A DNA stretch of 64,000 bases from positions 1,302,001 through 1,366,000 of the forward strand of contig JADKAA010000029.1 of NCBI GenBank assembly GCA_016715465.1, given 5' to 3'. Position numbers and translations under genes: made by a program. This DNA comes from Saprospiraceae bacterium (GTDB taxonomy: Bacteria > Bacteroidota > Bacteroidia > Chitinophagales > Saprospiraceae). How positions within the stretch are numbered: position 1 is the stretch's first letter; every line of letters starts with the position of its first letter. This document shows, one piece after another, positions 17,701-25,290 of this stretch. Under the pieces are notes generated by a model, which was not told the origin of the DNA, did no database searches, and was given only the letters and a program-made list of their open reading frames with translations.

Positions 17701-19333
17701 TTGGATCCGTCATCATTGGCTTTGTGGTATCATGGATGTAGATGATCTGGGTACAAGTATCTTTATTTCCACTCTGGTCGCTGATGATATACCTTCTTGT
17801 TACAGTGCGGGGACATGTATTTCCCACCACAGATTGTGAAGTGTAAAGACTGGATTGATCAATCATGCAGTTATCCACTGCCAAACCGCCCTGCATTACA
17901 AAATTAGTATAATTAGCTGCTGCGACCGGGGCTTCGCATTGTACAGTGACATTCAACGGACAACTGATCTCAGGCGCAAAGCTGTCTCTTACAATTACCT
18001 GCCTTGTGCATCTGAAGGTATCGTTGCATACATTGACCACAGAAAATAATATGTTGGTGGTGCCCAATGGATAAATGTTGTTTACTACAGGGCTATTTAT
18101 GATTATGGTGTCAATTTCACAATTGGGGTGGATGAAGGGATTGGTAACGGATGGAGACACCAAAGCTGTGCACTTCCCGGCATCTGTATTCCGCATAATT
18201 GGCTGACCACAGCTTATACCATTGGCATTTTTCACCACGATAAACTGTGTGCAGGTATCTGCATTGTTCCAATAATCCCTGATGCGATATTTTCTGGCTA
18301 CCGTGCGATTACAACCGATGGTCGTAGTATCGGCGTCAATTAAAGAAAAATAGGACGGCGGTACTGGCACACCGGGACTAAAAGTTTCCTCAATGATGTC
18401 ACCTCCGGCCAGCTCAAATGCAGCAATGGTCGTAAAAGGCAGAGGCACCTGATTCATTTCACATACGGTATCCGGCAATGGACAAAATATCTGAGGAGGC
18501 AGGGTGTCCTGAATGCTGATGTTTACTTTGCAGTTCAGACTGTCTCCACAATCGTCTTTAGCCGTAAGGATAATACACATCGGTGGATTGAATAAATCAT
18601 TGAGACCATAACTTAACGAACCCTGCTCCCTTCTGACGCCGTCGTCAAGGAAAAAAGTAAGGGGCTGACATGCCTGAGTTGTGGAAGCATTTAAGTATAA
18701 ATCTGCCGCTGTAATGACTATACCCATAGCTGTAACGTCATAGAAAAAGGCCGTATCTGTTAGACATGTAAGCGCTACGGAATGCGTAACAGATAAAGTA
18801 GCAGATTTCGAATCATTGCTTCCATCATTGGAATTGCTACAATTTAGAAAGTCATTAGCATTTACCGTTGTGGTTACAGGTATATTGGTTACCGACTGTC
18901 CTACAACTGTCACAAAAATTGACCCGCCATCCCCATGTACCAGGGCTACATTGTTGTACCCATATAATGTATTGTCCAGAGGACTGTAAGTCCAATTGAA
19001 TTTGGTGGCAAAACCCATGTTTTGAACTCCTGCTGCACCACCCTGAGGCACATATTGTTTGAGTGCCGGAAGAGAAATGGTGATTTCGAGACAGCCAACG
19101 CCCATTGATCCTCCCAGACCCGTTTGAGTAGAATTAATGTCAACAGTAGTTTCAAGTGTCGATGTGGCGCCAACGGTAATACTTACAGGGTTATAACTGG
19201 CACTCTCCACGACAAAGTCGATCTGAGATGTCGCTAAATTCTGAAAAAACAGAAGCATAAACAAAGGAAGAATTTTTCCTGAGTTCAACATCCGATTTTG
19301 GGTTAACCGGATGGAGTTAATCGGTTGAATCAT
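14741..19333 (-). CDS. Giant HYR-repeat T9SS protein with dockerin-like and cohesin-like domains
   Basis: The product is 1530 residues from the ATG at 19333; an ATG at 19291 (MLNSGKILPLFML) gives a tidier signal peptide ending NLATSQ. After a first ~200-residue domain there are several HYR-type beta-sandwich repeats (residues ~280-1100). These have paired cysteines and recurrent motifs such as VTDACGNTAS, DNC(P/T)..L and DSANNSQTC. Next come a carboxypeptidase-regulatory-like fold (SVAGRIATEDN...TGTFLISNLE), a dockerin type I-like pair of calcium loops (DGISTLDLVLIQRHILG and DANNDQKVTASDLVALRKLI) and a cohesin-like domain (VPVTLAEGGELRGLQLGFKF...SGGVLFILQFKSKK). A type A sorting domain closes the protein (NTPNPFVDQTDVKF...EIKKLLRMN). 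Expected at the cell surface as an adhesive or scaffold protein; ligand unknown. Confidence 0.85.
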   Translation of the reverse strand: MIQPINSIRLTQNRMLNSGKILPLFMLLFFQNLATSQIDFVVESASYNPVSITVGATSTLETTVDINSTQTGLGGSMGVGCLEITISLPALKQYVPQGGAAGVQNMGFATKFNWTYSPLDNTLYGYNNVALVHGDGGSIFVTVVGQSVTNIPVTTTVNANDFLNCSNSNDGSNDSKSATLSVTHSVALTCLTDTAFFYDVTAMGIVITAADLYLNASTTQACQPLTFFLDDGVRREQGSLSYGLNDLFNPPMCIILTAKDDCGDSLNCKVNISIQDTLPPQIFCPLPDTVCEMNQVPLPFTTIAAFELAGGDIIEETFSPGVPVPPSYFSLIDADTTTIGCNRTVARKYRIRDYWNNADTCTQFIVVKNANGISCGQPIMRNTDAGKCTALVSPSVTNPFIHPNCEIDTIIINSPVVNNIYPLGTTNILFSVVNVCNDTFRCTRQVIVRDSFAPEISCPLNVTVQCEAPVAAANYTNFVMQGGLAVDNCMIDQSSLYTSQSVVGNTCPRTVTRRYIISDQSGNKDTCTQIIYIHDTTKPMMTDPKDITVGTDNGVCQATISLVNPLTSDNCTAPLTITRSPAGNVFAIGATSVIWTVTDACGNTASTQQIINVFDDEAPELTCKDSLVVNLSYGDNYLLASSLVLNTNDNCPGPLTIKGRRMETVCAANATQFADTIRYCCADVGLERMVTIRVTDSANNSQTCMVKVKVMDKLKPVIVEPLPNITISCDYPLDLSDLEAFGSIVFFESDRSEIEIEDVLFVAPKYDGFVDDNCPESLKLTTLPIFDQRLHNHTGNIVRRFVVTDGGGNTVSAQQVITIVDADPLTLNDIKWPRDTFYYDCTSIPPDTSVTGGPIFNNDDICTLPVSSFDDQIFDEPNSGCVFIKRKWKVIDWAQYVSNTNIGIWYHTQNIHLRNTKAPEFVSSCADRVICALNSDCDGTVSLGAHATDDCTDLEDLVYGYKIDYNNNGSTDVSAAGDTFSLKMARGIHRITWSVEDRCGNDTTCSFTVTVKECKAPIPVCMYGLSTNLEDNGTGGTAAIWASDFNNQSYDNCTPKSELRYSFSANTNNKSLTLMCKDTGTYHLSMWVTDNDGNQSRCNTFILVTDHKNLCPSTGGGNSIPTVSVAGRIATEDNAMIKDALLSISGDSVVTTAKTDLTGTFLISNLEMYNDYTLKPNYDTHWADGISTLDLVLIQRHILGSKKLESSYKIIAADANNDQKVTASDLVALRKLILGIDDNIEGNTSWRFVEKQYVFADPSAPWNFPEEIDLHAVDANMMNSDFVAVKTGDVNGTVSNLLSQTDSELRTPQKDGIVVAEDYFEEARYVNVPVTLAEGGELRGLQLGFKFDTDLLEFTGIMEEQLTLSKEEYTYNVVKGELKMAIVQKSPLSVRSGGVLFILQFKSKKSGKLSQSIAMIENGFDQAWVNTSYEQRQLLMRIENGMEALTVQQNTPNPFVDQTDVKFFVAEDAKVEISIFDNTGSRIYSQVRPYGAGVNQLRIDKEQLGDRKGVFFLHIATGERKEIKKLLRMN

Positions 19334-19653
19334 GGGATATGTGTTTTAATCCTGATAAATAATCGGTCGTTGTTTTGGGATGGGACCTGGATAAAACCAA
19401 TCTATATATAATGTACTTCTACATCAGAAAGCAAAGATAAACACATAAAAACATATTACATATTTTTTTAATATGTTTTTATATAATATTTACTTTTAAT
19501 ATTTATGACACACTTATTTAGGTACTTATATAAATATAAAATTCGAAAATGTAAAAATGCAGATGTCAATGACCCACGTCAGAACGGGACAAAATATTCA
19601 TCATTGAAGGCCATCAGTCCAACGCAATAACTTATGATTGAGGGAAATCAACG
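19334..19653. promoter_or_regulatory. AT-rich divergent intergenic region with candidate -7 element
   Basis: These 320 bases separate divergent surface-protein genes. Positions 19430-19560 are strongly AT-rich. On the minus strand TATCTTTG at 19432-19439 matches TAnnTTTG and would start the 1530-residue gene with a leader of about 90-130 bases; no -33 match is obvious. I see no gene, repeat or terminator here. Confidence 0.35.
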
Positions 19654-19686
19654 ATGGCTGGTGTGCCTTTTTCTAATAAAAATAAA

Positions 19687-20769
19687 ATGAAACTCATCAT
19701 GAAATTAAAATTAATCCTTGGTTCCTTTGCCATGTTTTTGATGGTCTCCCTGAATTCGGGAACCAGCCAAAATGTGGTCGCTTTGGAGAGCAGCGGAGTC
19801 ACCAGCATTTATAATCACCTGGATTCTGCCATGAATCATGCGGTGGCGGGTGATATTCTCTATCTTTCGGGAGGATCTTACACGCCAGTGGCTGGTACGC
19901 TCGTCATTAGTAAAAATGTTAACATCATTGGTGCCGGGCATTATCCTGACTCTACGCTGGCAACAGGGAGAACCGTCATCAATGGGAACATTCAGGTTCA
20001 AACAAACGCCAGTGGGGGGATGATGGAAGGACTCTATATTACAGGTGAATTACTTTTTGCACCCTCTGGTAACAACTATGTCAATGGATATCGCATCAGC
20101 AGGTGTTTTATTTACGAGAGATTGATGTTATCACACAGTCAATCAACCCCAAATCCGACAGTACAAAACATCTTTTTGGAAGAAAATGTAATTAGAAATT
20201 ACGTGTACTTTGCAGAAGCAAAAAATTTAAGTATTAACAAAAATATTTTCCAAAGTTATATATCAGGGGTATCTGGCCAGGCCACTTTCCGAAACAATAT
20301 ATTTTTGCTCCATGCCACTACTGCCTGTACCTCCACCCCAACGTTTAACAATTTAAATGGTGCATTAATGTATGACAATATCATAGTTAATATTGGATGC
20401 AGTGGTATTTCCTCAGGTACTTTTTCCGGAAACTCATTCTATAACAACATCTTTTCCTCTGTGGTCAGCTTCCCCATAGGCAATAATCAAGGCACTGACA
20501 ACATCATCGGTGAGCCCATTGACAGTGTCTTTGTCGCCCATACGTTTGACAATTTCAGTTATATTAACAATTACCACCTGTTTCCTACCAGTCCAGGAAT
20601 CAATGGAGGTTCAGACGGCACCGACATTGGTATTTTTGGCACGGCATTTCCTTATAAAGAAGGCTCTGTGCCATTCAATCCGCACATCCAGTCTCAGGTC
20701 ATAGCGCCCGCCACCAATTCACAGGGCAAACTGAACATCAACATTAAAGTCAAAGCACAAGACAGGTAA
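19687..20769 (+). CDS. Secreted right-handed parallel beta-helix protein
   Basis: I prefer the ATG at 19687 (MKLIMKLKLILGSFAMF), which starts a normal signal peptide ending GTSQ; 19654 is an upstream alternative. The 360-residue mature protein opens with the Pbl/pectate-lyase-like start (YNHLDSAMNHAVAGDILYLSGGSY and VNIIGAG). It then shows short N/I/F-rich rungs (NIFLEENVIRN, LSINKNIFQS, ATFRNNIFLL, FYNNIFSS) typical of right-handed beta-helices. No catalytic residues of polysaccharide lyases could be assigned. It lacks a sorting domain. It is followed after nine bases by the YWFD-repeat gene, so the two are likely one operon. Confidence 0.7.
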   Translation: MKLIMKLKLILGSFAMFLMVSLNSGTSQNVVALESSGVTSIYNHLDSAMNHAVAGDILYLSGGSYTPVAGTLVISKNVNIIGAGHYPDSTLATGRTVINGNIQVQTNASGGMMEGLYITGELLFAPSGNNYVNGYRISRCFIYERLMLSHSQSTPNPTVQNIFLEENVIRNYVYFAEAKNLSINKNIFQSYISGVSGQATFRNNIFLLHATTACTSTPTFNNLNGALMYDNIIVNIGCSGISSGTFSGNSFYNNIFSSVVSFPIGNNQGTDNIIGEPIDSVFVAHTFDNFSYINNYHLFPTSPGINGGSDGTDIGIFGTAFPYKEGSVPFNPHIQSQVIAPATNSQGKLNINIKVKAQDR

Positions 20770-20778
20770 TCAACCGTC

Positions 20779-22668
20779 ATGAAAACATCACATCAAAATT
20801 CAACCTTCGTCATTGCGATCATTTGGTCAATGATGTGGATTCCACTTCATGGCCAAAATAAAATCAATCAGTACGAATACTGGTTTGACGACAACCATTC
20901 CGGGAAAGTGGTCATCAATGTTGTACCTGCGGTGTCCACATATAACCTGGAAATGTCAATTCCAGCTGCCGCGCTAACCCCCGGTATCCACAGATTTTCA
21001 ATACGTTTTAAGGATGACAGCCTGAATTACTCCCCTGCTTTGACAAGATTCTTTATTTCCACCGGAAATGCAGTCTCGTCCAGCACCAGGGTGCATGCTT
21101 ATGAGTATTGGTTTGATACCGGTTACAGTACCCGTATTGGTGGAACCTCAACAGGGCAGGAAGGTTTTGCTATGGACACGGGAATAAATACAGTTTCGCT
21201 TGCTGAAGGGCTTCACACATACCATATCCGGTTCCAGGATGGCAGAGGCACCTGGAGTCCGGTTAAAAGCAGTTTTTTTATGAAGGTTGGCAATGAAACC
21301 AATACAGCCAACGGCTTGACCACTTTACAATATTGGTTCGATGGCCAATACGATGACAAAACGGAAGTAAACCTTGGAGGAACAACCCTTGAGCAAATAT
21401 CTCAGGCTTTGGATGCGGACAATCTGAGCCCCGGTATGCATATTGTGCATTTCAGAATCAAAGACTGGACCGGTGTATGGAGCCCCATAAAAAGTCAGAT
21501 CTTTATTAAGTCCAACATAAGTGGCGAAGATAATTTTGGAATTGAGAAATTGCAATATTGGTTTGACAATCAGTACACGGCTAATGTACTTATGGAATTG
21601 GGTGGAGGAAACGAAGAACTTATCTTAAGCGACATTGATGTGGCTGCGTTGTCAAATGGATTACACGCACTGCATCTGAGGGCAAAGAACAAAACCGGAA
21701 TATGGAGTCCGGTAAAAAGTCAGTTTTTCATAAAAAGAGGAAATGCACAGACAAAACCGTCTGATGTGATCACCGCATACCGTTATTGGTTTGACAACAA
21801 ATTCCAACAGGCGGTAACCACTGCCATCACTGGAAACCTCAATCCCATTGAGTTGTTGTCGCCCATTGATATGACGAGGATACGCAAAGGTTTTCATACC
21901 TTCCACATCCAGTTCATGGACAACCAGGGGGTATGGAGTGTGCCTGTTTTCAAGAACATAGAAAAGATCCCTTATCCCATCGCAGAATTTACAGCGCTGA
22001 ACAATGGCATATGCCCGGGTGACACCATATTATTTGACAATACCAGTGTAGATGGCGACACGTATAATTGGACTTTTGGCGACGGACAAATAAGTACGGA
22101 CTCCCTGCCAAGCCATATCTACACAGCAGGCGGTAGTTTCACCGTCGGTCTTACCGTTACCGACCTGAGTTACAACCTGGATAGTACTTTAATTAAGCCA
22201 CAGTATATAGTCGCTGAGGGTAAAATTGTCTATTCCTCTCCGGACTCCGTGCTTGGATCATTAAGGAATGTCATCCGCTGTGCCCAGCCCAATGATGTCA
22301 TTGGTTTTACAGCTGAACTGGATACCCTGAGTTTGGAAAGCCCTATTGCAGTGAATAAAAATCTGTTGCTTCAAAACAACAATGCTGACCCCGCCATCAT
22401 CATGGGTAATTTTATGTGGCCGGGATTTAGCGGAAGTTATGACCTTATTCATATACCTCATGGTATTGATGCATCATTTACAAACCTGCAATTCATTGGA
22501 AGAAACATGGGGTCAGGAAATACAGTCCTGCACAACAATGGCAACACCGTGCTGGATAATATAGTCGTAAAAGGTAATGGCATAAATTTGATTAAGAATG
22601 AAAAAGAACAACCTTCGAACAATACCAACCTGACCATACAAGGCACCATTATGATTAAACAGGATTAA
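20779..22668 (+). CDS. Secreted YWFD-repeat/PKD protein
   Basis: The 629-residue protein has a signal peptide (ending WIPLHGQN) and five tandem ~75-residue units. Each begins with (Y/L)xYWFD and ends with a W/YSPxKSxxF(F/I)xK-type motif after a GxHxxHxRxxD core, at about residues 31, 110, 183, 255 and 328. A PKD domain follows (ICPGDTILFDNTSV, YNWTFGDGQ, SHIYTAGGSFTVGLTVTD). The tail begins like a beta-helix/choice-of-anchor region (GSLRNVIRCAQPNDVIGF). It ends TIMIKQD without a sorting domain. I do not know a name for the YWFD unit. An IS element sits 58 bases beyond the stop codon, so the present C terminus is not created by the insertion itself. Confidence 0.7.
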   Translation: MKTSHQNSTFVIAIIWSMMWIPLHGQNKINQYEYWFDDNHSGKVVINVVPAVSTYNLEMSIPAAALTPGIHRFSIRFKDDSLNYSPALTRFFISTGNAVSSSTRVHAYEYWFDTGYSTRIGGTSTGQEGFAMDTGINTVSLAEGLHTYHIRFQDGRGTWSPVKSSFFMKVGNETNTANGLTTLQYWFDGQYDDKTEVNLGGTTLEQISQALDADNLSPGMHIVHFRIKDWTGVWSPIKSQIFIKSNISGEDNFGIEKLQYWFDNQYTANVLMELGGGNEELILSDIDVAALSNGLHALHLRAKNKTGIWSPVKSQFFIKRGNAQTKPSDVITAYRYWFDNKFQQAVTTAITGNLNPIELLSPIDMTRIRKGFHTFHIQFMDNQGVWSVPVFKNIEKIPYPIAEFTALNNGICPGDTILFDNTSVDGDTYNWTFGDGQISTDSLPSHIYTAGGSFTVGLTVTDLSYNLDSTLIKPQYIVAEGKIVYSSPDSVLGSLRNVIRCAQPNDVIGFTAELDTLSLESPIAVNKNLLLQNNNADPAIIMGNFMWPGFSGSYDLIHIPHGIDASFTNLQFIGRNMGSGNTVLHNNGNTVLDNIVVKGNGINLIKNEKEQPSNNTNLTIQGTIMIKQD

Positions 22669-22803
22669 GCCAACACATCAGAATTGAATTAAAAAATCTC
22701 AACTGAAAAAACTGACACACAAATAACAATACTTCGGTAATTTTTTAAATAAAAGGTAAATGCGTAAATTAGCCTAGGCTAACCTGAATAAATCATCTCA
22801 CAC

Positions 22804-23646
22804 ATGACTATTCAAAACGCATTTACCACAGGCCGAAGCCTTATTACTGCAATTATATCAAAAATGTCTGATATTGGAAAGGTACAAGCTAAATTTATTG
22901 AGCATATCCTAATGCTTTTATTAAGCATTCGGGGGAAAGCCAATTTTTTACAATTTTCAAGATATGGATGCATGAACGAGAAGTCATATAGAAATAATTT
23001 TGAAAACGGATTTGACTGGGCCCGGTTTAACGGGGAGTTTATTTCTATGAATTGCAGCGATGAATTAATTATTGGCTTCGACCCAAGTTTTATCCCTAAA
23101 AGTGGCAAGAAAACCCCTGAAATTGGCTATTTCTATTCAGGATGCAAAGGGAATTATGACAGGGGTTTAGAAATTGGATGCTTTAGTATTATTGACGTCA
23201 AGCAGAATACTGCTTATCATTATAAAGCTGTTCAAACCCAAAATGAGAATTCTTCCGACACAGAAAATACATTGGTGGATCAATATATTAGTTTTTTTAG
23301 CAGCGAAGCATTGAGGTTAAGAAAAATAAGTGGAGTCCTGGTTGCTGACGCTTATTTTTCAAAGAAAAAGTATGTATCGGCTGTGATTAAAAAAGGATTT
23401 GAATTTATCTCGAGGCTGCGTGATGACGCTAATTTAAGATACGTTTATAATGGAACAAATACTGGTCGAGGAAGACCAAAAAAGTATGATGGGAAAGTAG
23501 ACACAAAAAAAATTGATAAAAGACGATTAAAGTGCGAGTATCAAGATGAGCAGATGACTCTCTATAGTGGAATTGTATATTCAATCAGTCTTGGATCCTT
23601 AATAAAAGTAGCATTTGTTGAATACCTTGATAAAAAGGGACCGTGA
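22804..23646 (+). CDS. IS4-type transposase, N-terminal part (frame 1)
   Basis: The 280-residue frame starts 77 bases inside the left end of the element. It holds the first two catalytic aspartates of the DDE triad in typical surroundings: GFDPSFIPKSGKKT and LVADAYFSKKKY. It ends DKKGP-stop, just where the C-terminal part continues in the -1 frame (...TVKGSAIYYSTNL). The two parts overlap by four bases and share the A5GGGA sequence at 23632-23640. Together they give about 410 residues, a normal IS4 transposase length. Either one A has been lost or a -1 ribosomal shift at A-AAG-GGA produces the full enzyme. Confidence 0.85.
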   Translation: MTIQNAFTTGRSLITAIISKMSDIGKVQAKFIEHILMLLLSIRGKANFLQFSRYGCMNEKSYRNNFENGFDWARFNGEFISMNCSDELIIGFDPSFIPKSGKKTPEIGYFYSGCKGNYDRGLEIGCFSIIDVKQNTAYHYKAVQTQNENSSDTENTLVDQYISFFSSEALRLRKISGVLVADAYFSKKKYVSAVIKKGFEFISRLRDDANLRYVYNGTNTGRGRPKKYDGKVDTKKIDKRRLKCEYQDEQMTLYSGIVYSISLGSLIKVAFVEYLDKKGP

Positions 23647-23693
23647 AAGGATCTGCCATCTATTATTCAACTAACCTGAATAGACAAGGCAGA
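23634..23693 (+). promoter_or_regulatory. Candidate -1 frameshift signal in the transposase gene
   Basis: In frame 1 the bases read A AAG GGA (23634-23640), which fits the X XXY YYZ slippery pattern and leads exactly into the C-terminal frame. Eleven bases on, TCTGCC (23652-23657) pairs with GGCAGA (23688-23693), with an inner ATTCA/TGAAT stem. Spacing is slightly long for a stimulatory hairpin. A simple lost A explains the same data equally well. Confidence 0.35.
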
Positions 23694-24032
23694 AAGCTTG
23701 TTCAATATTATCGCGCCAGGTATCAAATGGAATTTAACTTCCGAGATGCGAAGCAACACACAGGCCTTACGAACTGTCAGTCTGTATCAAAACAGAAGCT
23801 AGAGTTTCATTTTAATGTGACACTAACATCAATAAACATTGCAAAAACAATAGCAAGAAAGGAAATTCCTGCAGACCAAAGCTGTCCAATGTCAATACAT
23901 GACATTAAAACAGAACTCTCAAACATGTTACTCATGAATTTAATATTATCAAAGTATCGCGTTGACCCAAAGTTTTATAAAAATCAATCGGATTTATCCG
24001 AAATCCTTAATTTTGGGAAATTCGCAGCTTAA
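23643..24032 (+). CDS. IS4-type transposase, C-terminal part (frame 2)
   Basis: The 129-residue frame contains the IS4 signature Y-x2-R-x3-E-x6-K as YRARYQMEFNFRDAK, including the catalytic glutamate. The C-terminal part of the transposase fold follows (QKLEFHFNVTLTSINIAK). Its GTG/ATG start codons are probably not used independently, since it makes sense only as the continuation of the 22804-23646 frame. The stop lies 18 bases before the right terminus of the element. Confidence 0.85.
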   Translation: MKGSAIYYSTNLNRQGRKLVQYYRARYQMEFNFRDAKQHTGLTNCQSVSKQKLEFHFNVTLTSINIAKTIARKEIPADQSCPMSIHDIKTELSNMLLMNLILSKYRVDPKFYKNQSDLSEILNFGKFAA

Positions 24033-24075
24033 TTTTTAACCGTAGTATTGAATAATAAAAAGCAATTAAACCTTT

Positions 24076-24105
24076 AGGGAAGCAGTACAAATAAACTGCT
24101 TCCCT
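24076..24105 (+). terminator. Strong hairpin, probable terminator displaced by the IS
   Basis: AGGGAAGCAGT and ACTGCTTCCCT form an 11-bp perfect stem with an 8-base loop, followed by a weak T-rich stretch (CTTATTATAATCTTT). It lies 26 bases outside the IS right end, so it probably terminated the YWFD-repeat gene before the insertion. Confidence 0.5.
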
Positions 24106-24192
24106 CTTATTATAATCTTTAGATTCAAGTCACAAATGCAACTTTTGAGTTAGACAATAAGGAGATAATATTGTGACTGGCATGTCACCACT

Positions 24193-24228
24193 AAAAAAAA
24201 ACACTATTGAAAAAACAGATAGTGTTTT
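24193..24228 (-). terminator. Terminator overlapping the end of the HhH protein gene
   Basis: AAAACACTAT and ATAGTGTTTT form a 10-bp stem whose 3' arm continues on the minus strand into a T run. The hairpin includes the last codons and the TAG (24204-24206) of the helix-hairpin-helix gene. Confidence 0.65.
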
Positions 24229-25133
24229 AGTTTACTTAATTCATCTTCATCAAACAACCGCGTTTTCTGCAAGTCAACCATATCAGAAAATATTCCGTGG
24301 TGGTTGCGGTATTTAGCTAATATGCCTGCACGCTTTTTACCAATGTAAGGGTGTTTTGCCATTTCAGCTTCATTAGCCGCATTAATGTCCATTTTCCGGA
24401 TCAGCGAAGTGTCAATTTCAATAAGGTGACTAATGGCCATAAAAGTTTCAGGCCGCATGCCATATATTTCTTCTAATTGTGCTACTTCATAGTACCCTCC
24501 GAGTTTATCCCTGAACTTAATGATGCGCGATGCCATAAATGCACCTATACCCTTCATCATTTGCAGTTCAAAACTGTCCGTGCCGTTGATTTCAATGATC
24601 TTTATACGCACTACCGGAACATCCGGTGCAGTCAATAATGCAGTAACCGTATTTTTTATATTTTGTGAAGATTTTTCTTTGTTCTCAGTCACAGAATTAC
24701 TTCGTTGCTTTTGGTCAAACTCCAGGAGGGTATCCAGCCTGTTGCGGTATTTTTCCATACCATAAATTTTGAAAAAATGTTGCATGTCTTTGATCTTTCC
24801 ACCTTTATTCAGATACTTCATCAGGTTACTGATTGCTTTTCGGTCAATGCCCAGCATGGCAAGTGAATCTTCATTCACCTGATTTGGATTGAATTTGAAT
24901 ACCTTAGTAGTATTAGGATTCAGCGATCTATAGCGCTTTTTAATCTTTCGGCTTTCAGTTATGCTATTTAAAGCTACCTCATCCTTCAGTATGGCCGGTA
25001 ATGGTTTTATTTCGGCATCATCAAAACGATAGATTGCGTATAACATGGTGGTCAGAAAAAAAGCCACAAAAGCAAAGACTACTATAGACTTTCGCTCTCT
25101 GCGTGTAAAATAAAAATTGGGATTATTTTTCAT
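24204..25133 (-). CDS. Membrane-anchored helix-hairpin-helix (ComEA-like) protein
   Basis: The 309-residue protein has one membrane segment near the N terminus (residues 16-36, KSIVVFAFVAFFLTTMLYAIY) and then repeated helix-hairpin-helix units. These are FNPNQVNEDSLAMLGID..., IEINGTDSFELQMMKGIGAFMASRIIKFRDKLGGYYEVAQLEEIYGM (key GIG at MKGIGAFMASRI) and MDINAANEAEMAKHPYIGKKRAGILAKYRN. HhH domains bind DNA without sequence specificity; ComEA-type proteins use them to receive DNA in the periplasm during natural uptake. The neighbour upstream on the same strand is comEC, which supports a DNA-uptake role. The family in Bacteroidota is longer than classical ComEA, as here. Confidence 0.75.
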   Translation of the reverse strand: MKNNPNFYFTRRERKSIVVFAFVAFFLTTMLYAIYRFDDAEIKPLPAILKDEVALNSITESRKIKKRYRSLNPNTTKVFKFNPNQVNEDSLAMLGIDRKAISNLMKYLNKGGKIKDMQHFFKIYGMEKYRNRLDTLLEFDQKQRSNSVTENKEKSSQNIKNTVTALLTAPDVPVVRIKIIEINGTDSFELQMMKGIGAFMASRIIKFRDKLGGYYEVAQLEEIYGMRPETFMAISHLIEIDTSLIRKMDINAANEAEMAKHPYIGKKRAGILAKYRNHHGIFSDMVDLQKTRLFDEDELSKLKHYLFFQ

Positions 25134-25290
25134 AATCGTTCATAGGTTTATTATGGAATGATAATTGTGCTAAAGCAGGCCTTACACTTGAATTTCTCTG
25201 TTTGCAATATTTGGTTCTTCTGTCTAATGTCATTTATCAAAATTTTTTTGCATTTTCCTGCATACATACTAAAGCGTTAGTTCTCATTTA

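Larger units (their letters stand above)
22727..24050 (+). mobile_element. IS4-type insertion sequence with inverted repeats and target duplication
   Basis: The element is 1324 bp. The left end reads CAATACTTCGGTAATTTTTT and the inverted right end reads CAATACTACGGTTAAAAATT, with 11 of the first 12 bases identical. The direct repeat AATAA flanks both sides (22722-22726 and 24051-24055), indicating a 5-bp target duplication. It carries one transposase in two overlapping frames. It inserted between the YWFD-repeat gene and the hairpin at 24076-24105 that probably terminated that gene. The family call comes from the transposase YREK signature. A 5-bp duplication is shorter than usual for IS4, so the subgroup is uncertain. 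Confidence 0.85.
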
